A stretch of DNA of 54,940 bases from Albidovulum sp. bin36 (GTDB taxonomy: Bacteria; Pseudomonadota; Alphaproteobacteria; Rhodobacterales; Rhodobacteraceae), in assembly GCA_002238565.1 (NCBI GenBank), contig MPMP01000025.1, positions 1-54,940 on the forward strand, given 5' to 3'. The position numbers and the translations under genes were made by a program. Position 1 is the first letter of the stretch, and every line of letters begins with the position of its first letter. The notes below the pieces were generated by a model that saw only the letters and a program-made list of their open reading frames with translations, was not told the DNA's origin and did no database searches. Of the stretch, positions 35,536 through 43,944 are shown piece by piece.

Positions 35536-35988
35536 TTGGCAGAAAGCATCGTCAAGGCAGTTGAATTGGAAGCGCCGGTTTCACGGGTTTGGCGCGCCCT
35601 GGCTGATTCCACGGAGTTTGGACGGTGGTTCGGAGTCAAATTGGACGGCCCCTTCAAACCAGGATGCGTATCAACGGGTATGATGACCTATCCGGGCTAC
35701 GAACATTATCCGTGGCGCGCGGTCGTTGAACGCATGGATCATGAGAAATTGCTGTCTTTCAGATGGCACGACTTCGATGAAAACTCCGGAGTTGATGTCT
35801 CCGATCAACCTATGACGCTAGTCGAATTCCGTCTGGAGACTCTGACTCACGGCACGCGTTTGACGATAACCGAGAGCGGCTTCGACGCGATACCTTATCC
35901 TCGCCGCCTTGAGGTTCTGCGCGGCAATGCCGAAGGCTGGGACTTTCAAGCGAACAACATTGCCTCGCATTTAGCATCCTCCTCGTAA
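35536..35988 (+). CDS. SRPBCC (AHSA1-like) ligand-binding domain protein
   Basis: 150 residues starting at TTG, with a TAGGAG site about 10 bases upstream. The helix-grip fold signature is clear: VELEAPVSRVWRALADSTEFGRWFGVKLDGPFKPG, then YEHYPWRAVVERMDHEKLLSFRWHD, VEFRLETLTHGTRLTITESGFD and a final helix (GWDFQANNIASHL). AHSA1/SRPBCC proteins bind hydrophobic small molecules and are often encoded with an ArsR-type regulator; no such partner is next to this copy. Function unknown. Confidence 0.85.
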   Translation: MAESIVKAVELEAPVSRVWRALADSTEFGRWFGVKLDGPFKPGCVSTGMMTYPGYEHYPWRAVVERMDHEKLLSFRWHDFDENSGVDVSDQPMTLVEFRLETLTHGTRLTITESGFDAIPYPRRLEVLRGNAEGWDFQANNIASHLASSS

Positions 35989-36372
35989 ATTCTCCGCAGC
36001 CATCGGGGATATTCCTGCGCTCTTGCCTTCTGCGGCTGATCGCCGATTGAGGCCGCCGAATTTCCGACTTTTCGGTTGGAGCTGTTCTTCTTCCCTCAGG
36101 CGAAGCGGCTAGCTCGGGCCGCCCCCGGCTGATTGTCGGCCGATGCCCGTTCTCCGCCAGAACACGGTTAGTACCGCGATCGCTTCCGCGCCTGGCAGCT
36201 TGACTTGCTGCGCAGGCGTCTGACGGCAATCGGCCGCTTTTCAAGCAAGAACGAAGGCGGGCAGCGATAGAAGGCGGCCGACGCGCCATGAAGCCCGAGC
36301 CATTTCCAGCCGCACTTCAAGCAGCGCCAGGCCGCCCGCTCTCGGGTCGCAAAAATGCAAGGAGCTAATAAA
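35989..36372. other. Gene-free stretch
   Basis: About 380 bp with no recognisable gene, following the SRPBCC gene and preceding the ribosome site of the possible small gene at 36373. Confidence 0.45.
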
Positions 36373-36549
36373 ATGGCGACTTCAATGACCGGAACTAATT
36401 CAAGTCTCGCAGAGAGCGAGTTGAAGCTTCCCCGGCGATTTCGCAAGCAAATCGCGCTAGCGGCGGAGCATTGGCCGGATCTCCCGCAGACCCGCGAAAT
36501 GCCGAAGCGCTTTCCAAGTACGATAGCGGACTTCTGTGACGGAGAGTAG
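36373..36549 (+). CDS. Possible small hypothetical protein
   Basis: A 58-residue soluble frame (begins MATSMTGTNSSLAESELKL, ends IADFCDGE) with a strong AAGGAG site 8 bases before the ATG, unusual among the random frames here. It is rich in charged residues with an amphipathic middle (RRFRKQIALAAEHW). No family recognised. It sits alone in gene-poor DNA, so it could be a real small gene or chance. Confidence 0.3.
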   Translation: MATSMTGTNSSLAESELKLPRRFRKQIALAAEHWPDLPQTREMPKRFPSTIADFCDGE

Positions 36550-37315
36550 AACCAGGGTCGGCGCGGCCTGCGCGTCGAGGCGCGAAAAGCGGCGGAACGA
36601 ACGCTCAAGCACATTAAATCAGCCGAGAGAACCGTTGCGGACACCGCCTCGCCGGAAAGTCTCCCGGGTTCGGCGAGCAGTCTTCTGAAATCACTGAAGC
36701 ACAACACCGACTTCGGTCGCACGATTGAGCAGGCGCGACAATTTGCAGGAGATGTGCGGAAAGCCGGCAAGCGCCGGGCAAATGCAGCCGCCGTATGGAA
36801 CCGTTCGGCAGAGTGTCGCTCGGAAGGAGCAGCGCGAAGTATCTTATGCGAAGCCGGCTTGCGTCGTTAACCTGCAGATCATCGAAAACCGAGGCTGCGG
36901 AGTCAGAGCAGCCGCTAGTGCCGCCGGTCCGAACATCCGGTTGCTCAAGGCCGGGAACGCCGAGATTGCCGATCACGCGCGCAAACGAGGCGACCGTGCA
37001 GCCCGCGCTCGGTGCAGGGCCTAAGAGTCCTCGCCTGCTTCCCGCGTGATTCTCAGCAAAACGACATTAACGCGCTTTCGGGCGGATCCGAAATCTTCGA
37101 GCGCGTGCCGCCTAAGTCCGATGCGAAGCTACCGATCGCTGCCGCGCCGAATTGCCTGCCTGCCGATGCCAATCCGAGGGGAAGCGGAGCGCAACCGGAA
37201 TGACCGCCGGTTTTTGAGACGGCTGCGTAGGTATTCCTGCACAGGGCGTCTAGGCCGTGTTCATTTCGGAATCGACCGTACTCCCCCTTGCGCCTAGGCT
37301 CGTCTCTTTCGGAGG
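36550..37315. other. Gene-free stretch
   Basis: About 770 bp up to the end of the carbonic anhydrase gene with no supported gene, RNA or repeat. Confidence 0.5.
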
Positions 37316-38050
37316 TTATCCCCGGCGCAAGACACGGTCGCCGAGCGGCTGCACCGGGCGGCAGTTTTTCGGGTAGATGGCGGCGAAGGCATCGATTTGG
37401 GCGAGCGACATGGAAAGCGGCGCGTCAGGGATTATCCATGCGACTCCTTCAGTGCAGGGCGGAGTTGTGAGCGAGCCCATGTAGCGCCATGTCGTGCGAA
37501 ACGCCGGCAGCAGAGATGCCGGGTCGAACGTTCCTGGCACCGGGCGGGAATCTCCCGGATCGGTTGGAAGTTGCGCCCAGATTGGTGCCAGTCCCGCGTG
37601 TTCTGCACCTTCGACAATTAGGATTCCGACAACGGCGAGTCCTCCGCCTGAATTGCGGTGAACAAGGTGCAACTCCATCGGATACGGAGTGCCGGCGACT
37701 AGATGTTCGCTGGCGCGGTGAAAGTGGAACTGTTCCAGCTCGTGTCGAATCGCGTCTATAACGATGCCGTTGCCGGGATCCGGGTTCACCTGGATCGTAT
37801 GGCCCGTGTTCACGACCTCGATGCGCGACGGGCGGTATTCGAAAACAACCGGTTTTAAGTTGGAAAGCCGCTCGCCGGTCAGGTCGACGGGCGACTGCTC
37901 CTTGCCGAAGGCGCATGCGCAGTACGACTTGTCGAGCGTGCCCCAAAGCTCGGGTCCGTTTTGAACTCCGTAGCCCCAAGACTCGGCAGGGCGCGATTCC
38001 CGCGGCATTCGCGCCGAGAAACTTTCTTTTGGCGTTCCGCATTCTGCCAT
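37316..38050 (-). CDS. Alpha-class carbonic anhydrase
   Basis: 244 residues. SWGYGVQNGPELWGTL begins the fold, EQSPVDL is the conserved N-terminal motif, and the three zinc histidines lie in QFHFHRASEH and MELHLVH (H-x-H ... H). Later LTTPPCTEGVAWIIPDAPLSMS is the substrate-pocket motif, with the usual catalytic Thr in the SLTTPPC segment. It converts CO2 and bicarbonate. Most bacterial alpha enzymes are periplasmic with a signal peptide; none is visible here (N-terminus MAECGTPKESFSAR), so this one is cytoplasmic or its true N-terminus is upstream or lost. No ribosome site is evident. It stands alone. Confidence 0.9.
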   Translation of the reverse strand: MAECGTPKESFSARMPRESRPAESWGYGVQNGPELWGTLDKSYCACAFGKEQSPVDLTGERLSNLKPVVFEYRPSRIEVVNTGHTIQVNPDPGNGIVIDAIRHELEQFHFHRASEHLVAGTPYPMELHLVHRNSGGGLAVVGILIVEGAEHAGLAPIWAQLPTDPGDSRPVPGTFDPASLLPAFRTTWRYMGSLTTPPCTEGVAWIIPDAPLSMSLAQIDAFAAIYPKNCRPVQPLGDRVLRRG

Positions 38051-39539
38051 GAATTCACACCGCGTCGGCTACGTCGCCCCTAGTGCTAGCCCGTCCGGGC
38101 CAGTTCTCGTTCGACCCTTGCGAAGGATGTAATCGGTGCGCGCGTCTCTGGCAAGAACAGTCGCCGGAAAAAGATCCGTCGGCGCGGCAGATTTTCGTCC
38201 GCGACGGCTCCTAGGAAATCCGCGCAAACGTCGCCGATTTTAAAGCGTACGAAATAATCGGGTTTTTCTCGGAATCCGGGTTTGTTTGAGAGCGGCGCAG
38301 CGAGTTGTTGATCGGCAAGTTTTGCCGATCCAGAACAAGTCGAGGGTTCCGTGACTTCCCTTCGGTTCGACATTCATGGCGACAACGAAAGGAATTCCGA
38401 CCGAAATTCAATCGCTGATGCATCTTGGCCGGCAAGTTCTCGTGTTCTAGTTCGCGTAACGAGTCATTCGTTCTCAGTGTCGGCACTGGGGAGAGCCTTC
38501 GGAAGCACGGACATTGCAACTGTTGAACAACGACAATGAATCGCCGGGTTGGATCAGTAGTCTTGTCGCCAAGGAAAGGTCGACGGCAAGCATTCCCGGC
38601 AGGACGCTTGAAGAATTCTCATTGGAGAGCAGGGAACTCGTAGGGCGTTTCTCCGGCTGGCGAAGTCGAACGCGCAACCGAAAACCTGACGTTTTCGAAC
38701 CGTCAACCCAATACTAGGAAGGGGACCGGTCTGCCTCTGGCTGCGGATATGATCGCCAATGTTCGGATCTGTTCTGCGAGGTGCACTTGATCCAACGGAT
38801 TTTACCTGTGCGTAGTTCGCCGAGATTGGTATCGCTTAAATCTAAGGGCGGTAGCGACGCGGGAAAAGTGCGTCGATGGTCGACGGTTCGCCGGCATCGA
38901 CATAAGAGGGTGCGAGGAGGGTGAGTTCGTCATTCTACGCCGACACTGATCGAGCCGCGTTGCGGGACCATCTCAACCGCGCCATATCGAGCCGTTATTG
39001 AACCGGATAAGTTTCTTGGGATATATTCGCGAGTAGACGTCCGGAAGTACTGACGCAAACAGCGATTCACGGCATAAGGCGAAGGAAATGCATAAACTCT
39101 CCGGCAATCTTTATGCGGCAGGATGCCTGGCGAAACGCGAGAATTTCGATAATAGTCGCACTTGAAGAATCCGCCGCCAGGGCGGGTAAGCATCTCCAAC
39201 AGGAACAAGTTCAGTAAATTGGGGCGATAGGCGGGAGGCGAATTCGGCGGAGCGGCGAGACCGAAAAACGCATTCTGCGCACTTAAGAATATCGGACTCC
39301 TGCAAGCCGGGATACTTACAAAGACATGGATAAAAAGCGGAATGCGATTCTTTTCTCTGAAACTCTTTTCGGGCTTTGGGCACACTTTCCCCTGGCCGCC
39401 GGCACCCGTTTTTGTCGGGAGGCAGCCGCGGTGGAGTCAGTCTGAAAGGCATCGCCGTTCACTCACTGTCGGCGATTATTCGGGCTCCCCGGAAACGGCC
39501 TCGTGACGGGCCGAGAACGGTTGAAGGCGATGCCGGGTC
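38051..39539. other. Gene-free stretch before the IS110 remnant
   Basis: About 1.5 kb with no supported gene. It contains a perfect palindrome (listed separately) and biased overlapping frames only. Confidence 0.5.
38310..38330. repeat. Perfect inverted repeat in noncoding DNA
   Basis: GATCGGCAA, GTT, TTGCCGATC: nine-base arms and a 3-base loop. There is no T-tract on either side. It could be an operator or a structured-RNA element about 260 bp upstream of the carbonic anhydrase gene. Confidence 0.5.
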
Positions 39540-40834
39540 TCAGGCGGGTCGGGCCGACATGTCGGTTTGTTCCTCGCGTGCCCGCCGTGTGACGTATCCG
39601 TACTGCTCGAGCTTCTGCAGCCAGCGGCTGGCCTTGCGGCTGATGGAGATGCGCTCATAGTCGATCCCGGGATCGGCATAGGGCTTGCCGTCGCGCAGCA
39701 TGGCATAGATGATGCGGAGCATCTTGTGGGCCACGGCGACGATGGCGCGCTTGTACCCACGCCGGCTCGTCACCGCCCGGTGATAGGCCTGGAACTGGCA
39801 GCCCAGGGTCCGGACCGCCGCATGGGAGCATTCGACGAGAATGGCGCGCAGGATCGGGTTTCCCCGTCGCATCCGTCCGCTGCGGCGCTTGCCGGCACTC
39901 TCGTTGTTCCCGGGACAGATACCCGCCCACGCGGCGCAGTGCCTGGCGGATGCGAAGACCGACATGTCGGGGCCCAATTCGACGAGGATCGCCATGGCGG
40001 ATTCGCGGCCGGCGCCGGGCAGGGTCTCGATAAGCCGGACCTGGGCCTGGAAGGGAGCGAGGGCGGCCTCCATCCTCCGGTTGGCCGCCTCGATCCGGGC
40101 GGTGTCGCTGTCGAACTAGGCTAGGAGATCGCTCAGGATCCACCGGGACTGCATGTCGAGTTCGAAGCTCGGGGCATCGCCGAGGAGGACGAGCTTCGTG
40201 CGGACATGCCAGCTCAGCCCGCCCAGGATGTCCTCGCGCGCGGCGCCGGCGATGATGCCCTCGAGGACGCGGCGACCGTTGACGCTGCGGGTGATCCGGC
40301 TGAGGATGCCGCCGATGCGCACCCCGCCCCGGCCCAGGACCTTCTGGATGCGCAGTTGCGAGCGCGCCCGCTGTTCGATCAACGTGCGGCGGTAGCGGCT
40401 CAACCCCCGCAGGTCGCGGAAGAACTTCGGCAGCGTCAGACTCGGGCTCCGGAGGCCGAACTGGCAGCTGCGCGACAGCCAGACGCTGTCCGCGATGTCG
40501 GTCTTGCGCCCCTTGATCTGCTTGATCTGCTTGACGTGCTGGACATTGACCACCATGACATCGAGACCGGCGTCGGACAGAATGTCGTAGACCTTCTCCC
40601 AGTAGACGCCCGTCGCCTCCATGACGGCGCCGCTCACCCGCAGGCCGGGCAGCCACTGCACCAGAAGGGCGAGGCCGCTCGCCAGCGCACTGAACTCGCG
40701 GGGGTCTCGACAAGGGGGACTTCCCTACCCGCGTGGGTGCGCACGGTCGCCGTGACCTGCATCTTGTGGACATCGAGGCCCGCGGCGGCGGCATGCCGGA
40801 CTTCCATGTCATCATGTTTCGGTGTATCGGTCAT
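39540..40834 (-). pseudogene. IS110-family transposase, inactivated
   Basis: A near full-length IS110-type transposase of about 430 residues. The N-terminal RuvC-like DEDD domain begins AAAAGLDVHKMQVTATVRTHAG and includes GAVMEATGVYWEKVYD and KGRKTDIADSVWLSR. The C-terminal domain has IETLPGAGRESAMAILVELG, SARHCAAWAGICPGNNESAGK and LRDGKPYADPGIDYE. It is broken by a frameshift in a C-run near 40708 (read-through needs two fewer C) and by an in-frame TAG at about 40116. IS110 elements lack terminal inverted repeats, so ends cannot be fixed. It borders the defence island and may mark its insertion edge. Confidence 0.88.
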
Positions 40835-41187
40835 GATCCAACTCCTGTTGAATTGTTGTTGACAGGAGACGGGTGGCGGCAAGCACGCCTGTGGAGTCTG
40901 CAATTGGCTTGCACGCGGCCGGAGGCCGTCTGCAGCGTCTCGATTTTCTCCACGTTCTCGGCAGGCGTCATGCCTGCTGGAAACACTCCGGGGCGCGAAC
41001 CCCAAGACGAATGGACAGTTTTAGAACGGGCTCCAGAGCCTCAAAAATAAACGTCCTGTTCTGCCGCCACCCGATCCATGGGCCACAGTATGCTCCGGTC
41101 CCGACAACAGCGCCACCACGCGACATCGTCCCGGAAACCGTCAGCCACACGCGAGTTTCATGCTCCGGGGTAAGTAAACGCAGAAAA
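40835..41187. other. Gene-free stretch between the IS110 remnant and the defence island
   Basis: About 350 bp without a supported gene. It probably contains the IS110 right flank and the junction with the incoming defence genes. Confidence 0.4.
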
Positions 41188-41364
41188 TCATGAAGGTTTT
41201 AGAGCAGTCTTTTGAGTGGGCTCTGCGACAAACTGCCGGGGACAGGATTCTGGCGTTTCGTCGAAAAGGTCACCGGTGGAGACTTCCTTCAGCGCGCTGT
41301 CGATATGCTTTTCAAAGCTTTTTTGAGCCTTTTCTTGAAGATTCGTACCCATTGATATCACCAT
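41188..41364 (-). CDS. Small hypothetical protein coupled to the STAS-like gene
   Basis: 58 residues (starts MVISMGTNLQEKAQKSFEKH, ends TQKTALKPS), hydrophilic with one amphipathic helix. The ATG overlaps the end of the STAS-like gene (GCATGGTGA), so translation is coupled, which supports it being real. An alternative upstream start would overlap further. No family recognised. A role as partner or antitoxin-like component of the STAS protein is speculation. Confidence 0.5.
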   Translation of the reverse strand: MVISMGTNLQEKAQKSFEKHIDSALKEVSTGDLFDETPESCPRQFVAEPTQKTALKPS

Positions 41365-41918
41365 GCAGGGCGATACGTTTTTGCCCGCCCCTTTGAAATT
41401 TCCATTAAAACGCCGCGTTCGACCAGTGACTTTAGTCGATTGTTCCACGCCGTTGGTTTCTGCAGTTCTTCTTGAGCGCCGTAGGTTTCTGCAAGGCTTC
41501 CAGCGTCCGCCTTGCCCTCACGGGCCACAAGTTCGAATGTCCTCGTATGTTTGGGATCTAGGTCCCCAAAGAGGCGGTGGTCCACAATTGCGCCAGCTTC
41601 ATCGCATGTGCAGAGAATCACAGCATCACGTCTTGCGTGCGTGAGAATTGCGAATTCTTCCTCGATCTCGGGTAAGACGTTTGCAAAGACAGGGTACCAG
41701 TTGGACCCCCGCGATCGCATGTGATCCTTGAGTGCAAAGACACCTTCGCGAAGGAAACTTGCAGTCGCGAGTTGGATACCCGTAAAGTCGATGATCAAAA
41801 CAGAAGGCGTTGAAGGCGCTGTCTTGCAATCATTTAGCAACGACAAGAAAACTTTCTGACCGGTGGTTGCACCCGCGAGCACGCCGTCAACCGCGTACGG
41901 GAGAATTGATAGCTTCAC
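41358..41918 (-). CDS. STAS-like (DUF4325-type) protein with C-terminal winged helix
   Basis: 186 residues from a GTG start with GAAGGATGAG just upstream; an in-frame TGA two codons before excludes a longer start. The N-terminal STAS-like fold is seen in SVLIIDFTGIQLATASFLREGV and the C-terminal ~35 residues look like a winged helix (KPTAWNNRLKSLVERGVLMEISKG). DUF4325-type proteins are frequent in defence and signalling loci, sometimes next to histidine-kinase-like ATPases. The gene has its own promoter, 155 bp after the UvrD helicase stop. It may be a regulator or adaptor of the neighbouring nuclease-helicase pair (inference). Confidence 0.7.
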   Translation of the reverse strand: MKLSILPYAVDGVLAGATTGQKVFLSLLNDCKTAPSTPSVLIIDFTGIQLATASFLREGVFALKDHMRSRGSNWYPVFANVLPEIEEEFAILTHARRDAVILCTCDEAGAIVDHRLFGDLDPKHTRTFELVAREGKADAGSLAETYGAQEELQKPTAWNNRLKSLVERGVLMEISKGRAKTYRPAW

Positions 41919-41931
41919 GACTCATCCTTCT

Positions 41932-41973
41932 CACTGATGTCAGTGACATAGGTGATATTCTGATCGTTGTCAA
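41932..41973 (-). promoter_or_regulatory. Promoter with overlapping palindromic operator for the STAS-like operon
   Basis: On the minus strand a perfect -35 TTGACA (41973-41968), 17-base spacer and -10 TATGTC (41950-41945). The -10 box runs into the palindrome CACTGA-TG-TCAGTG (41945-41932), whose centre coincides with the expected transcription start (~41938). A repressor bound there would block initiation. The C-terminal winged helix of the STAS-like product is a candidate autoregulator. Confidence 0.65.
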
Positions 41974-42072
41974 GCAGTGAGGTCCGATCGAGAATACGGC
42001 AACAAAGGTCACGGACGTTCGTCGGCCGCCGCGAATGCGCTATGCTGACGGAGTTTCTGATCGCTCCTGTAG

Positions 42073-43941
42073 CTACGCTGCGTTCGGACCTGGGACCCGA
42101 TCTACTCCCACATCTCCGATCAAATCATCGACATAGGCAAGGCGATTCCCCCGACCCCGGCACGATGTAAGAAAGACGCGCTGCATGGCTCGCGTAAAAG
42201 CAACAAAGAAAGCGCGCATCTCTTCGCTGTCCTCCGGCTCGAACGTCCACCAGGTTCTGCTGTCGAGACCAAAAAAAATGACGGTGTGGAACTCCAGACC
42301 CTTGCTCTTATGAATGCTCATAAGCGGGACCTGACCAATGCCTTCAAAGTTGTTGACGACGGTCACCCAATCCGTTTCGCCTTCGGCGGATTCTTTCAAT
42401 AGGCAGGTCAACCCGTCGCGAGCGCGAATATAGTCATTGTCGCGACGATAGGACCGGACGGCTGCTCGCAGCTCTCTCTCGCCGATGAACTCCAGGACTG
42501 ATTGGACGAGGGCTGCACATAAGGCATCTGACGGGGCGTTGGCTTCCATATGGGTCCGCAATTCAGTGAGTTTGGATCCAAGTTGGTTTTGCAAGGCTTC
42601 CTGGTCAGCTTCGTTGTCCGGGTCCAAACCCCAAATGAGGGACAGTCGCTCAATGATTGTGTGCCAATCATCCGGGGCTTTTTGAAACGCGCCAAGACGG
42701 ATTAGCGCCATGGCGCATTGTGTGACATCTTCAGTTAGAACGTCTTGGATTGCAATGTTGGCGCCCTCGGGATTGCGAGCGATGTTTCGAAGACGCACGC
42801 CACGTGACGCGAGTGCCGGTCCCAGTTCGTCCTCAAATTCATAGGGTTTGAAACGGACAAGGATAGCTAAGTGTTCTGGGGTCATCTCGCCAGAATTGAT
42901 TGCGGCGGCGATCCAGTTCGCGACACCTTCGCATTCTGATGCTCGATCATCATATGCCCATATCGCGCACACATCGCCATCGACATCCTTAACGCGCTTG
43001 GCTTCGGGTTTTGCGGAGGCTGTTTCGAGCGATACAGCGATCGCATGTTGAATCTCGACCAGTTCTGGATGAGAGCGCCAATTGGAAATCAGCGCTTCCT
43101 GCTTGGCATTGAAGTCGGCAGTAAAGGTCGTGAACGCGTCTGGCATGGCACCTGCCCACACCATGATCCGCTGCTTGTTGTCTCCGACAGCTGTAAGGCG
43201 CGCGCCACTGTTCAAGAAGAGACGCTTGAGCAGATCATACTGACCGAAGGTGGTGTCTTGAAATTCGTCGAGAAAGACGAACGGGTATGTGGCTTGCAGT
43301 CCGGCAACCAGGCGCGGATCGTGCGATAGAACATAGTTGACTAGTCGGTTGATCATCGGGAAGGTCAACCGCGTCACGTCCCCATCCTGATAATACTCAG
43401 TCCAAAAGCGGGTAAGGACGTCTTTCCATTCTGGATTTTTTAGGTTCAGGGTTGCAATTGGAAGGCGGCATCGAGCGACGGCCTTTTCGAGTGTTTTACC
43501 GGACAGATGACGATAGCCATGACGCGAAAGGAAATCGTCCCAATCGCGAAAACCCGGAAATGCAATTTCGTAATCAGGTGACGGAGTGTAGGGTGCCGGG
43601 ATCAGGGCACCGAAGCGATCAATGAGGCCTTTCGAAAATGCGTCGAACGTCAAGGAGTCGAACCGGCCCGATAGATCTGGTCCACAGCGCTGCCTCACGC
43701 GATCTTTCAAGTTCTTGGCGGCATCGCTTTTGAAGCTGATGGCCAGAATTCTGTGTGGCGCGCGGCAAATGCCTGTGGAGAGGAGGTGGTCGGCTTTCTG
43801 CGCGAGAAACTCGGTTTTCCCTGCGCCTGCGCTGGCTACGACGCACAGATTGTGGTTGTTCTCGTTAATAGCCTGCAACGCCGCAGGTTCAAGGGAAGCG
43901 ACGCCCTTGGGTTGCCATTGCTCTGGTTTGACGATCGCCAC
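42073..43941 (-). CDS. UvrD/Rep-type superfamily 1 helicase (GajB-like partner)
   Basis: 622 residues. Motif I ASAGAGKTE near residue 37, motif II FVFLDEFQDTTFGQY, motif III VGDNKQRIMVWAGA, motif IV ISNWRSHPELVEI, motif V MSIHKSKGLEFHTVIF, motif VI FVAFTRAMQRVFLTS. All SF1 motifs are intact, so it should be an active ATP-driven 3'-5' helicase. It starts 3 bases after the OLD nuclease stop. Class 2 OLD nucleases paired with a UvrD-like helicase are the architecture of Gabija (GajA/GajB), in which GajA nicks phage DNA when nucleotides are depleted. This helicase is somewhat longer than typical GajB. Confidence 0.9.
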   Translation of the reverse strand: MAIVKPEQWQPKGVASLEPAALQAINENNHNLCVVASAGAGKTEFLAQKADHLLSTGICRAPHRILAISFKSDAAKNLKDRVRQRCGPDLSGRFDSLTFDAFSKGLIDRFGALIPAPYTPSPDYEIAFPGFRDWDDFLSRHGYRHLSGKTLEKAVARCRLPIATLNLKNPEWKDVLTRFWTEYYQDGDVTRLTFPMINRLVNYVLSHDPRLVAGLQATYPFVFLDEFQDTTFGQYDLLKRLFLNSGARLTAVGDNKQRIMVWAGAMPDAFTTFTADFNAKQEALISNWRSHPELVEIQHAIAVSLETASAKPEAKRVKDVDGDVCAIWAYDDRASECEGVANWIAAAINSGEMTPEHLAILVRFKPYEFEDELGPALASRGVRLRNIARNPEGANIAIQDVLTEDVTQCAMALIRLGAFQKAPDDWHTIIERLSLIWGLDPDNEADQEALQNQLGSKLTELRTHMEANAPSDALCAALVQSVLEFIGERELRAAVRSYRRDNDYIRARDGLTCLLKESAEGETDWVTVVNNFEGIGQVPLMSIHKSKGLEFHTVIFFGLDSRTWWTFEPEDSEEMRAFFVAFTRAMQRVFLTSCRGRGNRLAYVDDLIGDVGVDRVPGPNAA

Positions 43942-43944
43942 GCT

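Noticed and set aside
36725..37203. Plus-strand frames of 60-100 codons
   Set aside because: Several overlap in different frames with no start signal or family match.
39655..40815. 386-codon minus-strand frame, very Arg/Pro rich
   Set aside because: It is an alternate frame of the IS110 transposase, and its composition is typical of a shadow frame in GC-rich DNA.
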